This document shows positions 20,570 through 30,261 of a DNA stretch of 64,000 bases, one piece after another. The translations under genes and the position numbers were made by a program. A model generated the notes under the pieces. That model made no database searches and had not been told where the DNA came from. It saw nothing but the letters and a program-made list of their open reading frames with translations. Source of the DNA: Castanea sativa (lineage: Eukaryota; Streptophyta; Magnoliopsida; Fagales; Fagaceae); NCBI RefSeq assembly GCF_040712315.1, contig NC_134013.1:90836001-90900000 (forward strand). Reading direction: 5' to 3'. How positions within the stretch are numbered: the first letter of the stretch is position 1; each line of letters begins with the position of its first letter.

Positions 20570-22648
20570 ACACATTTAGTCTCTAATCTTTCATTAAATG
20601 TCAATTTGGTTCTTAACCTTTCAAATTTGTCAATTTAATCCCTAACATTTTGATATTGTATCAAAAAAAAGTCTCAACCGTTATTAGTAGACGGAGAATA
20701 CTGAACACGGTTAAAATGAAATATTGGTTTTAGGCCACCTAAGATTGCCATTTGGACTGCCATGTCAGCCTAAAAAAAGAATAATAATAACGCAAGGCTT
20801 ATTAATCTCCTTTTTATTTTTGCTAGTTGTCCTTCTTATACTTTAGTGTTGTTGCAGTTCTATTTTCTAAAAACATCATTTTATTTTTATTTTTATTTTT
20901 AATTTTGGTTTGGTTCTGATCGACATGCCTTGTTTAAATGAAGTCCAAAGGCTGGGTTTGTTCTTCAATAACCGTGAATTCTTAAAACAATCCAACAGCT
21001 ATGTCGCCACCAAGAAATCGTATCAACCCCATAAATTCCAAAGCCCACAACTATAATCCCCAAAATTTGTTGCCTAATCCTCAAATCCAACCAAAAAATA
21101 CCCTTCGCCGCCACTCAAACCACCGCTGCAAAACCCCGTCAAACCCACAATGAAACCTCAACTGATACGTGCCCATGACACTTTATTCCATTAGATGAAT
21201 CACCCAAATCTTCCATCCTATCTTGAGTCTATGCTAGCAATTAAAGCGGCAGAGTCCAAGAGGAGAATAGATTTAAAGAGAGAGAGAATAGGCGAGATGG
21301 TTTTCACCGTTTGGCCGCTTTCTCTCTCTTTGCTGTTTGGTCTTCTCCTCCACCTTTTTCTCTCTCTGGCAACAAGGTTCGCCTCTCAATTTTTCCGTTT
21401 GGCCGCCATAACCATCTCCTTGAATCAACGAGATGGTTTTCATCCTCTGGCCATTTGGTTGTCGTCCATGGTTGTTTGGTCATTTGGTTGCTTATTTATT
21501 AATTTGAAGAGAGGTGGAGGAGTTGATCTGGGTTGTTTGGCTCAGTTTAAGTTTTGTTGATGTTGATTTGGGTTGTATCATCATCATGTATGTGAAGAGG
21601 TTGATTTTGGAGAAAGAGAAAGGAAGAAAAAAATTAGTGGGACGATCTGGGTTGAAAGGAACATAGACAGAGAGAGAAAAATAGTATAGGCATAGTTGAT
21701 TTGGGTCAGAGAGGAACACCGAATAAATGAAGAAAAAATAATAAATAATGAACAAAATAATAATTTAAAAGTTGAAATATTGAGTTTTCAAAACTAGGGT
21801 ATTTTTATTTATTTATTTATGTTAGGTCGAGGTAGCAATTGAGGTGGCAGTCTTATGTGGCCTAAAATCAATATTTTATATCAAACATTAGCCATATTAG
21901 CACTTTCCATCTACTATTTAATGGTAGGCACAAATTTGATACAATACCAAAATTTAGGCTGCGTTTGGTTGAATATAAAATATTTTCTGGGTGTAAAATA
22001 ATTTTAGGTGAAAATATTTTCGAGAAAAGAAAATAATTTCTAGTATTTGGTTGCAATTTTAAAATTATATTAGAAAATAATTTCAATTGTTTGGTAATAT
22101 TATGAAAATGCAAGTTTTCTACTAATTTTTCACATTTTCTTAGCTTCCAAACAAATTTTATGTTAAAAAATCCACCAGCACCCACACAATACCCATAGAA
22201 AATTCACCACCACTCACACACCAGCACCACACTACACAAAAACCACCAAAACACCACCACCGCAACAACAACAAAAATATCAGAGATCAAAAGCCACTAA
22301 AACACCACCACCAAAACACCAAAAAATCAGAGATCAAAAGCCATCAAAAGCCACCAAAAGCCATCAAAATCAGAGATCAAAAGCCGTCAAAAGCCACAGA
22401 GATCGGTAACGACGGCCAGATCGGTAATGATGGTTCGAGCTTGGGGCTTTGGGCGACGAGATCGGTGGTTCAATCTAGAGGCGGTAGTGATGACGGGGGT
22501 GGGTGGTGGGTTGTAGATCGGTTACATGCGATCCCACCAGCAGTCTCGCGGCTCGATCTCGCCGGCGTGAGCTCGATGGTGCGTTTGGGCTTGGGGCGGT
22601 GGTCTGAGCTTGACGGCGTGAGCTTAATCTCACTCTCTTTTCGTGGTT

Positions 22649-22695
<47 letters not shown>

Positions 22696-22998
22696 GTTCT
22701 CTGCCTCTCTCTTTCTCTCTCTCTCTCTCTGTTTTCAATCAGGAAAATCCAATTTGAAGGTAAAATAAGAACGGACTTGATTTTCCATCAGACAAGGGCT
22801 ATTTTACGGTCAAACTGTAAAATAATTTCAGTTGACCAAATTTTCTGTGCCTACCAAACACACAACATGGTGTAAAACAATTTCTTGAAATGCTTTTCAG
22901 CCAAAACAAACACAGCTTTAGGGACTAAATTGACACATTTAAAATGCTATGAATCAAATTGATATTCAACATAAAAGTTAGGGATCAAATATGTAGAT
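20570..22998. mobile_element. Long-TIR (Mutator-like) non-autonomous element
   Basis: About 200 bases at 20570-20770 are matched, in reverse complement, by 22918-22998 followed (across a nested MITE) by 21835-21956. Shared words include CAATTTAATCCCTAAC/CAATTTAGTCCCTAAA, TTTTGATATTGTATCA and TTTTAGGCCACCTAAGA. Such long terminal inverted repeats are typical of Mutator-like elements. No 9-bp target duplication was recognised, so the exact ends are uncertain. The interior (about 20770-21830) is non-repetitive and mostly non-coding; it could be captured host sequence. Confidence 0.6.
21957..22917. mobile_element. Tourist-like MITE 1, TTA target duplication, nested in the long-TIR element
   Basis: The ends GGCTGCGTTTGG and (reverse complement of the right end) AGCTGTGTTTGTTTTGG form the inverted repeat. 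TTA flanks both sides (21954-21956 and 22918-22920). It is about 961 bp, large for a MITE, and includes a (CT)n run at about 22648-22730. It interrupts the right TIR of the long-TIR element, so it is the younger insertion. Confidence 0.65.
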
Positions 22999-23250
22999 TA
23001 CCCTATAATTTAATTAATAGCCCCTCAAATGTTAGAAAAAAATTGTATGACCATACATTTTTATTTCCTTTTATTACTCTTATATCATTAATAGTTCAAA
23101 ATAATCCATATGTATTCAATGCATATATTCCTAAAATAGATAAAATTATTTATTATTACACTTATAATATTAGTATATCTCTTTACCGTAATGTTCAAGA
23201 AATATATTCCTAGAAATAGATAAATAGAAATATATTTCTTTAATAGAAAT

Positions 23251-23997
23251 TTTAAGTGCATAATTGCACCTGGACCCAAAGACAGCTACGGGCTCAGGCC
23301 CAATGAGCCTTAAACAATAAAATTTGTAGAATGTGGGCTTTCAAATCTAGGTTAGAGGTACTGAGAACTTGATCACGGGCTAAGAGTTACAAATACTTGT
23401 AAATAACAAATGATAATTGCAAATAGACCTCCTCGGACGTAAGCCGAGGACTCTTCTGTATTATTTCTCTTTCTTTCTTAAAGGTTACAATTCTTCCTCC
23501 TCCTTTTCTTTACCTCTTTTCCCCTTAAATACTTCTTTTCCTGATGTTTTATCCACCTGTTGCTCCAACCCCCTCTCCCCTAGGTATTTCTTTTCTTAGT
23601 GCCTTTGAATAGTGACCAGAAGTTTCAGTTCCACTGTTCAGGGGTCACTTCCCCATTAATGCGGTCAGGGAGGTAGGTGCAGAGTCTTTAATGTGGAGGT
23701 GGCAGCCTTTGCTTTTGGTGTTTCTCAAATATCGGTGTATCTAGGACATTCAAGGGTTCCCCCTTTTTAACCATTAGTCTTCATAGAGTTGTGCCTTGAC
23801 CTTTATAATGAAGTTCCAAGTTCTCCTGGGTCTGTTCGAGGAGAAAATCACCCTCGGATGTGTCCTCGAACCCTCGGCGTATGGGCCGATTCGCAGTACT
23901 AACAAATTCTCAGCTCAAGAGCAGGTCGGCCCTCCTTGCTATAGCCCAAAGGCCCATATGCCCACTTGGGTCCTTTTACTCCCCACAGAAATCTACT
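23251..23997. mobile_element. Solo LTR of the Tat-type family (subfamily A)
   Basis: 747 bp, similar throughout to the LTRs of copy 1, ending CTCCCCACA; the start has mutated from TG to TT. GAAAT flanks it on both sides (23246-23250 and 23998-24002). A perfect 5-bp duplication around a single LTR is the signature of LTR-LTR recombination after insertion. Confidence 0.9.
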
Positions 23998-24002
23998 TTA
24001 TT

Positions 24003-24442
24003 TTACAAAATGCAAATTTAAAAAACAAAATTTCTTCTGGAAAATTAGAGGTGTGAAGTTAGTTAGAAATCTTTACTATTTATTAAAATGAATTGTTAAT
24101 CAATACTCTAAGAACACCAGTTAGCATGATTCTTAATTAATTACTCTATTAAAAATTTAAATTTCATGCATGTTCTGTAGTTGAGAACAATCGCACACCA
24201 CCATTATAGTTCGTAGCTGCCCATGGTACTTTTCTACCCATGGATTTAATTAACGTCATTTTCATACGTATCTATTATAGGTCAATAAAATTAAATTTGC
24301 TTTGAAATTTAGTGTCCTTTTTTTTTAAAGGTAGTGTCCTTTTGCTTTGAAAAGAAGTCCTCTTGCATTGGTGATATAATTTAAAATTAGTACATTGCAT
24401 GATTTAATTAACGTTGTTTTCGTACTACCTATTATAGGTAAG
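24003..24442. other. Gene-free AT-rich spacer with a direct duplication
   Basis: The segment at 24246-24300 (ATTTAATTAACGTCATTTTC...) recurs at 24402-24445 and continues after MITE 2 at 25161. No coding signal. Confidence 0.5.
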
Positions 24443-24445
24443 TTA

Positions 24446-25160
24446 GGCTACGTTTGTTTTGGTTTCAAACAATTTTAGGAAATCATTTTACATCTCATTG
24501 TGTGTTTGGTTGTGCATGAAAAATAGAATTTTTCAGAAAAAATATTTCATTTGACCGTAAAATAAAGGCTTTGACCCGGAAAATGAATGCAGGTTCTATT
24601 TTACCTTTAAATCATTTTCAGGCTCACACCAAATAAAAAAAAATATTCCGAGCTCACAGACGCGCAAAGAGAGAGAGAGAGAGAGATCGCAGCCCAGCAT
24701 CGGCTTCACTGAGATCGCAGCCCAGCATCGATGCTCCCATCTAGATTGCGTGATCTAGTTTGCGCCGCCTTCGCCTTCGATCGCGCGATCGAAGCCTCCA
24801 CTGTGCAATCAAAGCCTTCGCCTTCGATAATCGCGATCTCGCCTCTTTCTCTTCCTTCTTCTCTCCCGGATTTGATGATTTTTTTTTTTTTTTGGGTTTT
24901 GTTTCTTTTGTGTTTGTCTGCTGAGAAATGATGTTATATATTTGTTTAGAAGCTAAGAAAATGTGAGAAAATGTGAGCAACAAGTAGAAAATGTATTTTC
25001 TATAGTATTTTCAAGAACACAACCAAACACTAGAAAATATTTTTCAAAGTAGTTTTTAAAATACCACTAAACACCTAAAAATATTTTCTTTTCCAAAAAA
25101 TATTTTCACCTGAAAATATTTTACACTTGGAAAACATTTTACATCAAACCAAACACAGCC
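24446..25160. mobile_element. Tourist-like MITE 2, TTA target duplication
   Basis: The ends GGCTACGTTTG and (reverse complement) GGCTGTGTTTGGTTTG match those of MITE 1, and TTA flanks both sides (24443-24445 and 25161-25163). It is about 715 bp. The interior contains GATCG-rich unique sequence around 24680-24860. Confidence 0.7.
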
Positions 25161-25163
25161 TTA

Positions 25164-25732
25164 AATTAAATTTGTCTGTAGTAGCAGGCCAACAAGCAAG
25201 CTCTGCTGATGGGACTCACATTGCAAACTAAAATAATGGCGTCCGTTTGTGACATAAAATAAAAATGAAATAATTAAAAAAAAAATATAGAGTTTCAAAT
25301 TGAAATAATGGTGTCTATTTTTTTTTTAAAGGTCATGCTATTGATTGCTCTTAGGTATTGGTTTACAATCTATTTTAAGAAAGTTTCAACGCAATTTTTA
25401 TGAGAAATGAAAAAAGATTGTTAAAACATTAATTGTTTTTTTTCTTTTCCTATAAAAACTTTCTTTATGAGAAATGAAAAAAGACTGTTAAAACATTAAT
25501 TGCTTTTTTTCTTTTCCTATAAAAACTTTCTTTAAATGGATTATTAACTATTGCCTTAAGGGTATTTGTTAGCATTTTTCTTTTTATAATTGCACTTTTT
25601 ATTAATAAAATAGGACACTAAACCCCAAATTTCTTATTCAATTATAAATTTATTTACCAATTAGGTGAATTGGAACCCATCGTAATCTGCCTACCCACCA
25701 CTATTTTTTTTTTTATAAAATACACACATATA
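25164..25732. other. Gene-free stretch with a 70-bp tandem duplication
   Basis: About 25402-25470 and 25468-25537 are near-identical consecutive units (ATGAGAAATGAAAAAAGA...CTATAAAAACTTTCTTT). The rest is AT-rich without coding signal. Confidence 0.5.
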
Positions 25733-26240
25733 TATAATTTAATTAATGGCCACTCAAATGTTGGAAAAAAATTGTATGACCATACATTTTTATTTTCCTT
25801 TTATTACTCATATATCATTAATAGTTCAAATAATTATTATGTATTCAATACATATATTCCACAACTGCACACCCTTGGTGCAGTGGTCATTCCACAAGTA
25901 TAAATGCTTGTGGATGTGGGGGGTAAGAGCCGGGGTTCACGTCTCTAGGAGGGAGTTTTATATACATATACACTTAGATTAAGTTAGAATAGAATTTCTA
26001 TCTTGTATAAAAAAAATACATATATTCCTAAAATAGATAAAATTATATAAAAAATTATTTATTATTACACTTATAATATTAGTATATCTCTTTCCCGTAA
26101 CGTTCAAGAAATATATTCCTAGAAATAGATAAAAAATAAAATTTTCTCCTGGAGAATTAGAGATGTGAATACTATGCTTTTATTATTTAATTTTTTAGAA
26201 GAAAGGACACAATAGTAGATTTTGTGGTTAGAAGTTAGCT
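25733..26240. repeat. Segmental duplicate of 23004-23250 plus 23998-24090
   Basis: Shared blocks include AATTGTATGACCATACATTT, TTATTACTC-TATATCATTAATAG and TATAATATTAGTATATCTCT. The left copy is split by the solo LTR and this copy by a SINE, so each serves as the empty-site control for the other's insertion. Confidence 0.8.
25861..26014 (+). mobile_element. tRNA-derived SINE with 14-bp target duplication
   Basis: A 154-bp insert flanked by AATACATATATTCC (25847-25860 and 26015-26028). It carries a perfect pol III box A (TGGTGCAGTGG, 25876-25886) and a box B-like GGTTCACGTCT (25934-25944), then a 3' part ending in an A-run. The paralogous segment near 23110-23135 lacks the insert, which confirms its borders. 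Confidence 0.85.
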
Positions 26241-26655
26241 AGAGATCCTTATTGTGTTTGTTATCTTTGAAAAATAAGGTTTTTCATTAGTTTAATTATG
26301 ATATTGCTATTTTTTCTTATATTGATTTGTATATGTTTAGGCATGTAAAGTGAAGTTTATTATTTGAATTGGTTAAAACTGACTAAATTTTCATATGTTC
26401 TGTGGTTTTTTAAAACTATTAATATACTCTAATGTTTAATTTTTAATTTATTTAATAAAAGAATTTTTTTTGGAGAAACTAATGAAAGACTTGATCTGAA
26501 ATGTATAAAGAATATTAATCCTAAGCAATAATATTTGAAATATAGTTCTATGAATGACTGAATAAAAAAAATTGTTTTAACTAATATAAATTAAATTTGA
26601 TGTAAATATTTTGGTTATATAATAAAACAATATATGTTAAAAACTAATAGGCACA

Positions 26656-26722
26656 TTATATATATATATATGTGTGTGTGTGTATGTACGTGCACGCGCG
26701 TGTACGCGTGTGTGATGTGTGC
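26656..26722. repeat. Alternating purine-pyrimidine microsatellite (TA)n(TG)n(CG)
   Basis: A run of TA, then TG, then GCACGCGCGTGTACGCGTG. It is long, alternating and GC-containing, the type of sequence able to adopt Z-DNA. Confidence 0.6.
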
Positions 26723-27341
26723 GTCCATGTTATATTCTTTGGATTTAAATTTGTTTTGATATACTTAACTTGGCCTCCCTAGACAAAAGATTATGGCTTT
26801 GTTAGTATTGACAATTAAACGTGCACCTTTTGCTGACCAAGATGCAATGGTCAAAATTTGTGTTTAGAACCTTAAATGTTTGATGTTAATTTTAGTTGTT
26901 TATGTTAAACAGTATTCTTGTAGTTATCAATAGATTGTTAAGGTACAAAGAGAAAATGAAAAGTATATGTTTATCTATGGTAGTCTTTTTTTTTTTGGGT
27001 GGGGGGGGGGGGTGTTTTCTTATATAATTAAAGTATATGTTTATCTATGATAGTCTTTTTTTTTTTTTGGGGGGGGGGGGGGAGTTTTTTCTTATATAAT
27101 TAAAGAAATGTTGTCCTAGTCATTGGCCAAAACATTTCATTCTCTAATAATGAGATGTCCTAAAAACCTTATGGACTGATAGTGTGATGAATGAAACTTA
27201 GAACTTTTAATTTTAGAATATTTCCTTTAAGTCCATTGAATACATCATCCAAATGTCCCCATATTTAATTTAAAGGACTAGTTTTATGGGGGGTTTGATT
27301 TGGCACACATTATAGTTAATAGGCAGCAGACTTTTAATTTA
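26723..27341. other. Gene-free stretch with two T-run/G-run units
   Basis: Two consecutive units of about 67 bases at roughly 26961-27105 each read AAGTATATGTTTATCTATG...TAGTC, then a T run of 11 or more, a G run of 12 or more, and TTTTCTTATATAATTAAAG. No gene seen. Confidence 0.6.
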
Positions 27342-27349
27342 CACACACA

Positions 27350-28354
27350 TAGGGATGGAAAAATAGGCCCAACTCGTAGGTACCTGGTCCGACCCGACCC
27401 TAATGGGCCGGTTTTACCCGATCCGTGAAGCAAATGGGGCGGGTTTGGGTTTTAATAAAAAACCCGAAACAGGTTTGGGTCAGGTTCGGGTATTATGCAA
27501 ACATATATAATATTAAAAAAAAAATAAAAAATTAAAACCCCTTACCCTAGATTTAAATATATTCTAAACTCTGTAACATCTTGAGTCTCACATGTCGCCT
27601 CTCCCTCTTCATCTCTCAACTCAGCTCTCTCACTCACATGCTGCTCTTCATCTCTCAGCTCTCTCACTCACACAACCATATGCAGTCAAGCATAGCTCTC
27701 TGACTCTTTCATCTCCGTTTTGTCCTCGCTGATCTCGAACAACCCTGAGCCCTCTCATCTCCCTCACCCATCTCGCACCGATACCTTGCTAGTCAGCCAC
27801 CCTTTCATGGCCTCACTCAGCTGCCCCCCTCATGGCCTCGCTCAACTTTCCTCTCACGGCCTCGCTCCACCTCGTTCTCCATTTTTTTTTTCTGGGTTCA
27901 ATTCATCTCAATCATGTGAGTTTGTGTTTGTTTTTGTGTTTATGATCACTGTGATTCAGTTTATGTTAGGATTTGTGTTTATGTTTGTGATTTTGAAAGG
28001 GAAAATCATAAATCTGAAATTTGTGTTTGGTTTGTGATTTTGGAAGGGAAAATTATAAATCTAAAATTTGTGTTTGTGATTTGTGTTTATGTTTGTGTTT
28101 GTATTAGGATTTATGTTTGTGTTTGTGATTTTGGGTCGGAAAATGATAAATCTGAGATTTGTGTGTTTGTGATTTGTGTTTGTGATTGTGGGCTGGGCAT
28201 GACGAGATGGCGCCTAACGAGGTGGGTTTGGGGTGAAAAAAAAACTCATTTATTAAACAGGCCAAGTTTGGGTCACGGGGGCAGATCACGGGTTGGGTTT
28301 TGGCATAGAAACCCCCCCTCTCCCCCCCCGGAACTCAATCCGTTGCCATTCCTA
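27350..28354. mobile_element. Non-autonomous hAT-like element, about 1 kb
   Basis: The left end is TAGGGATGGAA and the right end, reverse complemented, TAGGAATGGCAACGG. The 8-bp flanks are CACACACA (27342-27349) and CACACACC (28355-28362), one mismatch, which fits the hAT target duplication length. Subterminal GGGTT/ACCCG-type repeats at both ends are typical. The interior includes a (GTTTGTG)n-like tract at 27915-28190. The frames inside it are low complexity, not genes. Confidence 0.65.
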
Positions 28355-28362
28355 CACACACC

Positions 28363-28900
28363 CCATGAACCATGATCCATGACTGTTGGTAGGCACTAGA
28401 CTATTACACCAAAATTTCACACCTTTTTTGAAGCTGGGGTGTGAAAATTTAGAGTAAATCTCTGCCTACAGACTAACTACAAGGCCCCATCATCTTCATT
28501 TTCTCATGGTGGATTGGTGGGATTCTTTGTACTTTTTGTCCGTGACTTTAACTTTGCACTGTTACTTTTGGCGAACGGACTGGTGGGAGCCTTTGAAGGC
28601 ATGTCCGCCATCATCAGGGGCAGTACTACTCACATGGGTGGGGGACTACTCCAAAAATTTTAAAAATCTTTTTATAGTATGTTATGTAATTCTATTAAAC
28701 ATTTTAAAGATTTAACTAACAAGATTCTTTTTTTAAAAAAGATTTAACCATAAACAATTTTAGTTGTCCCTCAAAAATTTAATGTGTTAAACTGTATAAT
28801 TTTGGTGCACCAAAAATAAACCTTTTCATTTCAAAAAAAAAATATTAAAAAAAAAAATTTGAAAGTAACAATTTAGAACCAATAATTTTAAAAGTAAAAA
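28363..28900. other. Gene-free spacer downstream of the DUF247 gene
   Basis: AT-rich, with A-runs near 28840-28860. The frame at 28506-28715 has no recognisable domain. It probably includes the 3' UTR of the DUF247 gene. Confidence 0.4.
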
Positions 28901-30097
28901 TTAAACTCTTAAATTTTGAAAAGTAGTAAGCACCATAAAAATGACAGCAGCGATGTTAGATGCGGTTCTCCAAGGAGTGCTAAAATATTCACGCCTTAAT
29001 GTTGCTTTCCAACTGTGCCAAGGATTCTCATAAAATTCATTCAATGCTTCACTGAGACGGCAGTAATGAGAGCTCAAATCAAACGATACAATTTCACTCT
29101 GAAGATTATTAACCATAGATGTTGCTGCACTGCTGTTGCCTAGGTAATTAACCATGATTCCCTTATCACAAAGTAAATCCACATCACGTGTAGTATTGAT
29201 AAGGAAATCCAATATGAAATAGTAATCTGTAATGTATGCTTCTTCAAAAAAATGACATTGCTCAAATGCCAAAAGGTTTCGAGTAAGAGTTTCTGTCCTA
29301 TCTTCTAAACATATGCATGGGATTTCCAACTCTCCGTTTGTGAATTTTAATTCAAGTAAGCATTTGCTTCGACTAACCTTGAACTTTACTCCTGCCTCAT
29401 GCAGCTGGGTGGCGGAGTTCAAATGTTCAATCGTTTTATTGCGTTCTGTTTTTGGCCTTTGGGGTGGAGGTAGCTGAAAGATTCTGACTAAATCGGTGAA
29501 GTGTTTTATTTCCATATTGGGAATGGGGTCAAAATTCTGAACGTTGAAGTCCGTAAAGAAACGAAAAGTAAGCTGAATTAAAGAAGGGGAGTTTGGGAGG
29601 AAGGGAAATGCAAGGTCAAATAGCTTCTCAATGATAAAGAATGGGATTTGATTTTCCAGTAATATAAAGTCTATCGCCAAAGAATTGCATAACCATGGTG
29701 AAAGGTCACTTGACCAAGCTGGCTCAGCATTTTTCCAAAACATTTCAAGAATGAAGCTCACATCCAGCAAGATCACTTTCACAAAATCATTACTGTTAAG
29801 CTGAATGGTCTCTTCATAGTAACCGCGAATCCTTCCCTCCAACTGCTTTATAGTACTTACTAAATCCTCCAAGTTTAGCCCAACCCTTTCCAAGAAACTA
29901 TTGAGGCATCTTACTTTTTTCTTTTCCATGGTTTGCAATCTTCTGTTGCCGTGGTGAAAAGGACCAATTGAAACAAACTTCGGAGTGTAAGATTCTTCAC
30001 TCAATTTACGAAGATGATATGGAACCCTATAGATACAGCAATCAGTTGATAAGCGAGGCTCCAAGTTATTTAACATTTCTGTCATGTCATTTACCAA
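28901..30097 (-). CDS. DUF247 (UPF0481-type) plant protein
   Basis: A single long exon of 398 codons. Recognisable DUF247 (PF03140) features, in order, are IYRVPYHLRKL, YTPKFVSIGPFHHG near residue 45, LQTMEKKK, and a middle segment FVKVILLDVSFILEMFW. Next come a DFILLENQIPFFIIEKLF block and a C-terminal W..WKATLRREYFSTPW segment. The protein ends in a hydrophobic stretch (IAAVIFMVLTTF), the predicted membrane anchor. Members are plant-specific membrane-associated proteins. Biochemical function is generally unknown; some grass members act in self-incompatibility. The frame opens without an ATG at its natural N-terminus. The ATG at 30261 is one base out of phase across a 12-A tract (see that entry). 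Confidence 0.85.
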   Translation of the reverse strand: MVNDMTEMLNNLEPRLSTDCCIYRVPYHLRKLSEESYTPKFVSIGPFHHGNRRLQTMEKKKVRCLNSFLERVGLNLEDLVSTIKQLEGRIRGYYEETIQLNSNDFVKVILLDVSFILEMFWKNAEPAWSSDLSPWLCNSLAIDFILLENQIPFFIIEKLFDLAFPFLPNSPSLIQLTFRFFTDFNVQNFDPIPNMEIKHFTDLVRIFQLPPPQRPKTERNKTIEHLNSATQLHEAGVKFKVSRSKCLLELKFTNGELEIPCICLEDRTETLTRNLLAFEQCHFFEEAYITDYYFILDFLINTTRDVDLLCDKGIMVNYLGNSSAATSMVNNLQSEIVSFDLSSHYCRLSEALNEFYENPWHSWKATLRREYFSTPWRTASNIAAVIFMVLTTFQNLRV

Positions 30098-30261
30098 CTC
30101 TATATATTGTTGTCCATTTTCAATTGAAGCATTTTCTTCTATTTGAACTTCTTCATATTTTTTTTTTTTCCATTTGATTCCGTTTGAATTTCAATATTTT
30201 GATATTTATTTTTTAAAGCGTCTGCTTCTTGTTGAATGTCTCCATACGTTGATTCATCCAT
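30098..30261 (-). pseudogene. N-terminal segment of the DUF247 gene, out of frame by one base
   Basis: From the ATG at 30261 the minus strand reads MDESTYGDIQQEADALKNKY..., an acidic, helical N-terminus typical of the family. It reaches a run of twelve A (plus-strand T at 30158-30169), after which it soon stops. The downstream DUF247 frame is open immediately after the run, but in the other phase. One base more or two fewer in the homopolymer would connect them. This could be a true null allele or a homopolymer sequencing error. Confidence 0.6.

Noticed and set aside
22441..22875. 144-codon plus-strand frame
   Set aside because: Most of it is a (CT)n microsatellite translated as SLSLS, inside MITE 1.
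27720..28375. Two plus-strand frames rich in Val/Phe/Cys
   Set aside because: They derive from the GTTTGTG-rich tract within the hAT-like element.
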